The position numbers and the translations under genes were made by a program. Under the pieces are notes generated by a model that worked only from the letters and a program-made list of their open reading frames with translations, made no database searches and was not told the DNA's origin. DNA of 64,000 nt from Prionace glauca (taxonomy: Eukaryota > Chordata > Chondrichthyes > Carcharhiniformes > Carcharhinidae), in the NCBI GenBank assembly GCA_037974335.1, contig CM075760.1:7561432-7625431 (forward strand), given 5' to 3'. This document shows positions 56,780 to 64,000 of the stretch, one piece after another. The first letter of the stretch is position 1, and each line of letters opens with the position of its first letter.

Positions 56780-57090
56780 GAAAGGGGGCACTCTTTTAAG
56801 TGGAGGCTGTGGCATATGGTGTTGTCAATGGACTTATAACCTCGGGCAAGACTCTGGGGACACAGATTCGAATCCCATCATTGCAAATATGAAATTTGAA
56901 TTTTGTAAACATCTATAATTAAAAGTTGAAATGGTTCTCATGAAGCTATTGCTGTAAAACCCCTCCTAGTTCACAAATGTTCCTTACCAAAATCAACCTG
57001 CTGTCTTTATCTGGCCTGGCATGCATGTGACTCCAGATTCACAGCAACGTGAGTGACACTTCAGTGCCCTCAGGTTTGGGAAATAAATGC
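56780..57090 (+). mobile_element. SINE, family 2, in the CH2-CH3 intron
   Basis: It carries 'acacagattcgaatcccatc' and 'catgtgactccagattcaca' and matches 15280-15540 in order. Bases 56400-56780 hold no recognised feature. Confidence 0.6.
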
Positions 57091-57276
57091 ACATCTCAGG
57101 AAGGGATAACAAAAAATTGTTTTTCTGATGAAATTCTGAATGAGATATTGTCCTAATGCAGCAAACTACAGGACAATAACTCACAAGTTGTTCAATGCTT
57201 TGTACCAACTTTAATAGATCCCTAATTCTGATTAACATCAGAATGATAAGTGTTGTCCTGCGTTTGAGTATCTTAC

Positions 57277-57597
57277 CCTGAGATGCGCTGATGTTCAGAC
57301 TCTGAATGTGTCCTTGGTGAGTGACCTGGCAGGTATAGACCGCTTTGCTGAACCATTCCCCAGCGGAGACTGTCAGCCGACTGCTGGCCGAGAAGTTCCC
57401 GTTCACTTCACAGGGGGAAGAGGTGACAATTCCTGAATGCGTGGTTTCCCCATTCTTCAGCCAACTCACTTCCATTGACCCTGGCTGGAAATCGATGATT
57501 GAACAGACGATGATTGCGAATTTCCTGTGTGAGATTTCTTCACTGGAACTCACGGTGAGGATAACAGTTGGAGGGACACCACCATTATCTGGATGAC
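57277..57597 (-). CDS. IgM heavy-chain CH2 exon
   Basis: The exon begins after TTTTCCTGAAG (minus) and opens with [20 protein letters not shown]. Domain cysteines lie in [10 protein letters not shown] and VYTCQVTHQ, with the core Trp in EVSWLKNG and a glycosylation site in NGNFS and in NIS near the end. It ends SLNISASQ plus G at a GTAAGA donor. Length is 321 bp (107 codons). The join with CH1 creates a Cys at the exon border (T plus GT). A LINE end lies about 10 bp upstream of the acceptor, yet the pyrimidine tract is preserved. Confidence 0.96.
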
Positions 57598-57607
57598 CTT
57601 CAGGAAA

Positions 57608-57880
57608 AAAAAGCAGATCAGTCATTTCCTGCAGAAGATGTGGATCAATTAAACTTTTGTCAACAGAGGGTAGAGAGGGCGTGGAATGCCCTGCCTGCAG
57701 CAGTTGTGGACTCGCCAACTTTAAGAGCGTTCAAATGGTCAGTGGATAGGCATATGGATAACATTGGAATAGTTTAGGTTAGAGGGTCATGAGATTGGTT
57801 CCACTGGTCGGCGCAACATCGAGGGCCGAAGGGCCTGTACTGCGCTGTACTGGTCTATGTTCTATGTTCTAACTCATTTG
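57608..57880 (+). mobile_element. CR1-like LINE 3' end in the CH1-CH2 intron
   Basis: The plus strand carries 'agggcgtggaatgccctgcc', 'gttcaaatggtcagtggata' and 'gaagggcctgtactgcgctg', ending 'tctatgttctatgttct'. It is the forward partner of 18230-18475. Transcribed antisense in the mu gene, it reaches to within about 10 bp of the CH2 acceptor. Confidence 0.88.
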
Positions 57881-58008
57881 CAGTCAATAGACACTAACTG
57901 GACCAATCCAAACGGCCGGAATGTGCACATCTATTTAAATTAGTTATAACCAAGGCCCTACATGTTAACCACAGTGTTTCTGTTTTATCCAAGCTCCACA
58001 ACACTTAC

Positions 58009-58308
58009 ATTGCATTTTAACGCTCTTGACTGTGCTCATGTGTCGAACCTCACAGTCAATTCTGGGGCATTCTCCCGCTGAGTCGCTGATGGTTAACTGG
58101 CTGCTCAGGGTGTAGGTTCCCTTCGTGTTTCTCACTGATGGGTAAGTCTTAAACCCACTGGGGACCGTTTGCCCATTTTTCTTCCAGGTCAGTTTGGAAA
58201 CATCTGGAGAGTAATCCATCGCCAAACATCCGAAGGTGATGGAGCCGTCGGAGTTCTGTTGCTGACACGGGGAGACCAGGCCGTAGAGATTGGGCGCAGA
58301 CGGTGTCG
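58009..58308 (-). CDS. IgM heavy-chain CH1 exon
   Basis: The exon begins after TTTCCCAG (minus) and, with G from a J segment, opens ATPSAPNLYGLVSPCQQQN. It continues SDGSITFGCLAMDYSPDVS, with core Trp in KLTWKKNGQ, YPSVRNTKGTYTLSSQLTI and CEVRHMSTVK, ending MQ plus T at a GTAAGT donor. Cysteines for the domain fold and for the light-chain bond (SPC) are present. These residues identify a shark-type mu CH1 and not IgW or IgNAR; four CH domains followed by TM exons agree. Length is 300 bp. The V-D-J that feeds this exon must lie right of the window. Confidence 0.97.
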
Positions 58309-58374
58309 CTGGGAAAGAATAGCCAATTGAACAAGTTAGACTCTTGTGTTATTAAGTCAACAAATATATTGTTA

Positions 58375-58545
58375 CAAATAGGTTTCTATATTAGATATAG
58401 CTCTTGGTGTTAAATGGATGAAGGGACATGTGTCGTAGGTATGATCAGGATAGTGATGAGCTCTGACCAAAGTGAATGGCGGAGTAGGCTCCAAGGGCCG
58501 AATGGCCAACTCCAGCTTCTATTTTCTATGTTTCTATCTCAAACA
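58375..58545 (+). mobile_element. CR1-like LINE tail in the J-CH1 intron
   Basis: It carries 'gaatggcggagtaggctcca' and ends 'tattttctatgtttct', the common tail. Only the last 150 bp are present. Bases 58550-58860 hold no recognised feature. Confidence 0.75.
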
Positions 58546-58864
58546 TTGATTAGAATTATGAACTTATCCCTAATATTTCCCGATTAAATCTTTCATCCGC
58601 CTTTGAGATGATGTTACTTCTATCATTTGGGAATTGTCATCTCTGTAGAAACTCATATCGCTGTCTCCACTTCTATCAAATTAGGAAGAAAAAAAACACT
58701 TTCTGTTAGTCTCACAATGACATGCCATTCATTCGATTAACAGAGAAGAGGAAACATTTTCTCCATTATTGTAGCAACTATTTATTTCTCAACAACAGCA
58801 GTGTGTGATGAACCGCTGTTTATTTCTCAAACAACAACACTTTATGATGAAGAAGTTCTCCCTT

Positions 58865-58998
58865 CATTCAGACTATCCACTCACCTGATGAGGGAGCTCC
58901 AACAGTTTGTGATTCCAAATAAACCTGTTGGACTTTAACCTGGTGTTGTGGGAATCCTTACTGTGCCCACACCTACCGCACTCCGGCATCTCCACACT
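58865..58998 (+). repeat. Repeat end related to the inverted arms at 22.1-22.8 kb
   Basis: It shares 'aaataaacctgttggacttt' then 'aacctggtgttgt' with the arms of the Penelope-like fragment and ends 'cgcactccggcatctccaca', a short conserved tail seen in reverse at 22073-22095. Confidence 0.65.
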
Positions 58999-59339
58999 AG
59001 TTTTGGAAATTGCCTGGGTTCAAACTGATTGGTGCCCCTTCCTCTCTCCAACTCACTGTCTCTCAATCCACAAAACGGAGATTAGTGACTTTGGTTCAAA
59101 AATACCTCCGGAATGAATACTTACTGAATGATCAGGAAACTCTAAATATAATTATAAATTCAAATAAATCCAACACTGACTCATTGAGGGATCATACATT
59201 AATAGCAAGAATTTCCCATTCGGCCCCTGAAGTCTCCTCCATCATTCACTGAGATTACAGATAAGCCGATTGTGGTGCTAGGTCTATTCTGAACCTCCTC
59301 ACTCTGCCCATCCATCACCCGCTCTCTACCCATTTCCCC

Positions 59340-60010
59340 AGCTCATTGCCCTTTCCCCTGGCTCTCTGGCTTTCACGGTGGCTCTTTTCCCCTTTTATCC
59401 GGCTCTCTGTATTTCCACCTGGTTCTCTACACTTTCCTCCAGCTCTGTGCCCTCTCCCCCGGCTCTCTGTTCTTTCCCTCAGCTCCCTACGCTGTCCCTC
59501 AGCTCTCTGCCCTCTGTCCTTGCTCCCTACCCTCTTTCTCCTTTCCCCCGGCTCTCTGACCTTTCCCCCTGACTCTCCTGCCCTTTCCCCTGGGCTCTCT
59601 GCCCTGTCCGTTGGCTCTCTGCCCTTTCTCCTGCCTCCCTGCCCTTTTTCGTGCTTCCCCGCACTTTTTCCTTGTTCTCTCCCCTTTCCCTGGTCTTTCT
59701 CCCCTTTCCCCCATCTCTCTGCCCTTCCTTTCGGCTCTCTCCCCTTTCACTGGTCTCTCTGCCCTTTCCCCTTGCTCCCTGCCCTTTCCCCTCTCTCTCT
59801 TCTCTTTTCCACGGCTTTCCGCTCTGTTCCCCGGCTATGTGCCCTTTCTCCGGCCTCTCGGCCCTTCCCCCAGCTCTCTGCTGTTTCCCCTGGCTCTCAG
59901 CCCACCCCCAGCCCGGCTCTCTGCCCTTTCCCACGCCTTCTGTTCTCCCCTGACTCTTTGCCATTGTCCCTGGCCCCGAGCCCCCAGCAATTCCCTCCAG
60001 CTCTCTGCAC
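59340..60010. repeat. CCCTTTCCCC-GGCTCTCTG tandem array in the J-CH1 intron
   Basis: Degenerate units of about 20 bp around 'ggctctctgccctttcccc' fill about 670 bp. On the mu coding strand (minus) this is strongly G-rich with GGGGG and GGGAAAGGG runs and scattered AGCT motifs. It lies about 1-1.7 kb upstream of CH1. Long frames here are repeat artefacts. Confidence 0.92.
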
Positions 60011-60089
60011 TCCCAGGGCAGCTCCCACCTTTGAACACCAAACTGCAGCTTGAGATCTTTCTTCTCTCTCGTTGCAGACCCTCCCCACA

Positions 60090-61995
60090 CAGATTCAGTG
60101 AGTGTGAGTGAGAGAATGTGAGTGTGTGAGGGTGAGTGATTAGATGAGTCAGAGTGGATGAGTGATGTGTGAAGGAAGGTGGGTAAGTGAGGGTGAGTGA
60201 GTGAAGTTCTTTGAGTGAGGGTGAGTGATTGAGGGTGAGGAAGTGTGGGTGAGGGTGAGAGAGCATGAGTAATTGAGGGTGTGTGTGAGAGGGTAGGTGA
60301 GTGAAGGTGGCTGAATGTGAGTGAAGGTGGCTGGATGAGTGTAGGTAAGCAAGATTGAAATAATAAGGGAGAGTGAGTGAGGATGTGTGAAGGTTCGTGG
60401 AGATGGGTGAGTGGAAGTGAGTGAGATTGAGTGAATGAGGGTGTGAATGTAACTGTGTATGTAAGGGTTGAGATTAATAAGTCAGGGTGTGTTATTGAGG
60501 GTGGTGTGTGAGGGAGAATGAATGTGGATGGGTGGGAGAGTGAGTGTGATTGAGTGAAGGTGTTTGATGAGGATGAGTGATTGAGGATTTGTGAGTTAGG
60601 TTGCGTGATGTTGAGTGATGATGAGTATGTGAGCTTGTGTGAGTGAAGGTAGGTGTGTGAGTTTGAGTCAGTTTGAATGGGTGAGGTGGCATAAGTGAGA
60701 GAGAGACAGAGACAGGGTCATTGAGTTGAGTCTGTGGGGGTGAGTGAGTGAGTGTGAGAGAATGGGGTGAATGAGTGAGGGTGAGTGAGACTGAGTGAGA
60801 CTGGGTGAGTTAGAACGGATTAGTTGGATGAGTGAATGAAGGTGAGTATGAATGTTGGTGACTGGCTGAGGGTCTAAGTCAGTGAGTGAGGTTTAGTGAG
60901 TGAGGCTGAGTGAGTGATGGTGTATGACTGTGGGTGGCTGAGTGACAGTGAGTTAATGAGGGCGCGTGAGGGTGAGTGCGTGAGAGTGAGTGAGTGAATG
61001 TGGGTGCGTGACTGAGGGTGTGAGAGTGAGTGAATGTGAGTGAGTCAGTGAGGGTGTGAGAATGAGTGAGTCAGGGTGAGTGATTGAGGTTGAACGAGTG
61101 AAGTTGAATGAGTGTTTGTGGGTGAGTGAGGATGGACGAGAGTGAGTGAGCAAATATGAGTGAGTGAGTGAGGGTGTGAGGATGAGTGAATCAGGGCGTG
61201 TGATTGCGTGAACGAATGAGCTTGAATGAGGGTGTGTGAGTGCTTGTGGGCGAGTGAGTGAGAATGGATGAGAGTGAGTGAGTGAGTATGAGTGAGTGAT
61301 TGTGAGTGAGTGAGTGAGTGTGAGTGACTCAGGGTGAATCAGGATCCGTGAGTTTCTGAGGTTGAGTGCGTGAGGGCGAGTGCGTGAGGGTGGGTGAGGG
61401 GGGATGAGTGAGTGGGGATGAGTGAGTGGGGATGAGTGAGTGGGGATGAGTGAGTGGAGGTGAGTGAGTGGGGGTGAGTGAGAGGGGGTGAGTGAGAGGG
61501 GGTGAGTGAGAGGGTGTGAGGGTGTGAGGGAGTGTGTGTGAGGGAGTGAGTGTGAGGGAGTGAGTGTGAGGGTGGATGAGTGAGCAAGGGTGAGTGAGTG
61601 AGCATGAGTGAGTAAGCGTGAATGAGGGTGAGTGAGTGAGGGTGAGTGATTGGGGATGAGTGATTGTGGTTGAGTGTGTGTTTGGGGAGTGAGTGAGGGT
61701 GAGTGAGAGAGAGTGTGTCAGTGAGGGAAGGTGGGTAAGTGAGGGTGAATGAGTGAAGTTATTTGAGTGAGGATGAGAGATTGAGGGTGAGTGAGAGAGA
61801 GTGTGTCAGTGAGGGAAGGTGGGTAAGTGAGGGTAAGTGAGTGAAGTTCTTTGAGTGAGGGTGAGTGAGTGAGGGTGAGTGAGAGAGAGTGTGTCAGTGA
61901 GGAAAGGTGGGTAAGTGAGGGTGAGTGAGTGACGTTATTTGAGTGAGGATGAGAGATTGAGGGTGAGTGAGTGAGTGGGGGTGAGGGTGAGAGAG
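60090..61995. repeat. GAGTGAGTGAGGG tandem array in the J-CH1 intron
   Basis: About 1.9 kb of GAGTGAGTG, GAGGGTGAGTG and GGGGATGAGTGAGTG units runs on the plus strand. A higher-order repeat of about 130 bp, with 'gtgtgtcagtgagggaaggt', appears at about 61710, 61800 and 61890. The mu coding strand is C-rich here, opposite to the adjoining array. Confidence 0.95.
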
Positions 61996-61999
61996 TCAG

Positions 62000-62560
62000 T
62001 GAGCCACCTCCTCCTCTCCCTCTCCATCGATCTTTCCCCGATTCTCTCCATTGATCAGCTTTCAGTAACAGGGCTGTGTAAAGTCAGGAATCAGTGTAGA
62101 TCACCGGGCAGCTGCTTTAATGTCGGGGCCTTTCTTTCAGAAACACGGATCAGTGAACAAATAGACAGACTGAGGGAGCTGGAAGGGAAGCTTCCAGCAA
62201 AACTAGGGTCACACAGGAATCAAACACCAAGTTTACACCAGTATTGGGGAGCCAGGCGGACTTAGTCTCAGCCAGATCCCTTCTTATTGATTGTGTCTTT
62301 GTGTCCGGTGTAACACATGGAAATCCCTACTTCTGACCTCATGTTGGATGGAATGTGTCATTGATGAAGCAATAGAAGATTGTTGGTCCCAGAACAGCCC
62401 CCTGCCGAACTCCTGCAGTGATTTCTCAACTTAGATGTTTGACCTCCAACAACCATCACCATCTTGTTTTGTGCTAAATATGACTCCAAACAGAGAAGAA
62501 TTTCCAGCTGAAACTTATTCACATGAGTTTTACTCGGGCTTCTCGATCCCACCCTCATTC
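62000..62560. other. Unique stretch in the J-CH1 intron
   Basis: This non-repetitive sequence between two simple-repeat fields has no exon I can identify. It is the most intron-like unique island near the arrays, so it is a place where regulatory sites could sit, but I see no diagnostic motif. Confidence 0.4.
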
Positions 62561-62569
62561 AAATGTTAC

Positions 62570-62920
62570 CGGGGGAGGGGGAGGGGGTGGCCGAGGTGGC
62601 ACAGTGATTAACGCTGCTGCCTCACAGTTCAATTCCCGATATGAGTCATTGTGTATGGAGTTAGTAAGTTCACCCCGTGTCTGCTTGGGTTTCCTTCGGA
62701 TGCTCCTGTTTCCTTCCACAGTCCAAAGACGTTTGGGTTCAGGGGACTGGCCGTGCGGAATTGCCCCTTAGGTTCAGGAGGTCTAGTTAGAGTAAACACA
62801 TGTGGTTATGGGGATAGGGCTTTGGTGGGATTCCTGTTGATGCAGACTTGATGGGCTGAATGGCCTCCTTCTGTACTGTAGGATTTCGTGATTCTATTCT
62901 ATGATGTAAATGACAGTCTC
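62570..62920 (+). mobile_element. tRNA-derived SINE, forward
   Basis: It has a head 'ggtggcacagtgattaacgc', body 'gtttccttccacagtccaaa' and end 'ggctgaatggcctccttctg'. A G-run precedes it. The B box is partly lost ('gttcaattcccgat'). Confidence 0.85.
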
Positions 62921-62929
62921 TCTGACGTA

Positions 62930-63548
62930 TGTGAGATGGAAAGTGTGTGAGAGGGTGTTTGGGTGTGTGTTTGATAGAGAGAGAGGGTGAATGTGTGTGT
63001 GAAGGTACCTGTGTGTGACAGACTGTGTTTGCGCATGTGTGAGACAGTGGGCTGCGTTTGCAAGAGGGGACAGTGTGCCTATTGGAAAGCAAAATAAACT
63101 GTTCATGTGTGTGTGGAAGTGTGCATGGGATTGTGTGTGAGAGAGAAAGATGTGTGCAATGTGTGTGGGTGACAGAAGCAAAGTGTGTGTGTGTCAGAGA
63201 ATGTTTGCACGAGACTGTGCTTATGTGAGAGACTGTGTCTGCGTATACGCTAGAGTTTGTGCATAGGTCTATGTTTGTGAGAGAGTGTGAGAGAGCTAGT
63301 GTGGGAGCAAGAATGTACAGGTGTGAGATAGTGTGTGCATCAGAGATAGAAATATATGTGTGTGTGTGAGAGAGAGACAGATGCGAGTGCAAGAGGAATT
63401 GTGAGAAAGTGTGTGTGAATAAATGTGAGACAACTTGAGCGTGTGTGACAGAGTGTGGGAGAGAGATTGCGTGTGTGAGAGCATGAGACTATGCTTATGT
63501 GTGTGTGTGTGTCTGCGTGTAAGAGAGAATGTGTGTGGAGATGTGTGC
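62930..63548 (+). repeat. TG/GAGA-rich low-complexity field
   Basis: TGTGTG and GAGAGA mixtures run without a fixed unit. The same field continues into the duplicated boundary, so it is expected at the left edge of the window too. Confidence 0.9.
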
Positions 63549-64000
63549 GTGTGAGTGTTTTTGTGTATGAGATGTGAGAGACTGATTGAGAGAGTGAGAG
63601 TATGTCTGGATTTGTATTTGAGACAGAGTATGTAGGCCGTGAGAGAAAGAGAATGTGTGTGAGATATCGTATGAGAGAGAAAGTAAGTGTGCGTGTGTAT
63701 GTGTGAGAGAATATGAGCGTCTCTCTGTGTGTATTTATGTGTGTGAGAGTGTGTAATGTGTGTAAGTCTCTATCTGGCTGATTCAGTCTGGAAAAGCACC
63801 CTCACTCCACACACACTCACCCACTCGCACAGTAAGTGGGAGTGACAAACGAGCACAATACGGACTGTGGGGCACGGGTTGGAAAAACATTTAAATATTT
63901 CACAAGTCAGTCACAATTAAATAATTTCCTCTTTCCTCAATGAGAGAAACTTGTAAATCCTCACGGAATCTGACACAATCCAGGGCAAAGCCACCCACAA
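63549..64000. repeat. Right copy of the 63.5-kb tandem-unit boundary
   Basis: Near-identical to bases 1-452, with identity continuing through the non-repetitive last 200 bp to the end of the window. It marks the start of the next unit of the IgM cluster array. Confidence 0.93.

Noticed and set aside
5072-58308. Reading V, D, J and the CH exons in the window as one gene
   Set aside because: All are on the minus strand and the constant exons lie upstream of V, so they cannot be joined in the usual way. The repeat at the window ends explains them as neighbouring clusters.
54851-58308. IgW or IgNAR instead of IgM
   Set aside because: Four constant domains, the mu-type CH1 (ATPSAP, AMDYSPD), a mu-type secretory tail with penultimate Cys and the short VKIK membrane tail fit IgM. 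The V has ordinary CDR2 and VH framework residues, unlike IgNAR.
59346-60111. Open frames of up to 235 codons (Leu/Pro/Ser-rich on the plus strand, Gly/Glu/Arg-rich on the minus strand)
   Set aside because: They arise from the 20-bp CT/GA tandem array in the J-CH1 intron; all frames on both strands are open because the repeat lacks stops.
1-64000. LTR or virus-derived elements and CRISPR-like arrays
   Set aside because: No paired LTRs, primer-binding site, gag, env or capsid-type residues were recognised, and the spaced repeats are minisatellites with no unique spacers.

Overview
The window is vertebrate DNA from a cartilaginous fish, most likely an elasmobranch. The evidence is an unrearranged V, D and J together with four mu-type constant exons in the multi-cluster layout known from sharks and rays, plus many CR1-type LINE fragments and tRNA-derived SINEs. 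All immunoglobulin parts lie on the minus strand. Read in that direction, the right side of the window holds the constant region of one IgM heavy-chain cluster: CH1 58308-58009, CH2 57597-57277, CH3 56360-56052, CH4 with secretory tail 55242-54851, TM1 51386-51259 and TM2 51124-51116. The left side holds the variable part of the next cluster: leader 6408-6363, V 6229-5925, one D at 5510-5496 and J 5120-5072, all with clear recombination signals. The exons show no frameshifts or stops.

The V-D-J on the left does not belong to the constant exons on the right, because it lies downstream of them. Bases 1-452 and 63549-64000 are near-identical copies (offset about 63,548), so the window is about one full period of a tandem array of IgM clusters. 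If the period holds, the left V-D-J uses constant exons about 5 kb beyond the left edge, and the right constant exons are served by a V-D-J about 5-6 kb beyond the right edge. The J-to-CH1 intron would be about 10 kb.

The 44 kb between TM2 and V holds an orphan CpG island (about 47.7-48.5 kb), a group of seven tRNA or tRNA-like genes (41.3-46.5 kb: Glu, Phe, two Val in a tandem 1.18-kb duplication, Glu, Asn, Gly), a two-exon GPR139-like receptor gene (40114-38539), an 84-bp minisatellite, a possible decayed Ig-like domain, and dense LINE and SINE layers from 17 to 38 kb, including a Penelope-like fragment with 149-bp inverted arms set inside a CR1 copy. A second, broken VH copy with its upstream flank lies at 14.1-17.4 kb, a diverged duplicate of the working V region.

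The right-hand J-CH1 intron (58.3-64 kb) is mostly strand-asymmetric tandem repeat. One block is G-rich on the coding strand and contains AGCT motifs, like mammalian switch DNA. No LTR or virus-derived element was recognised.
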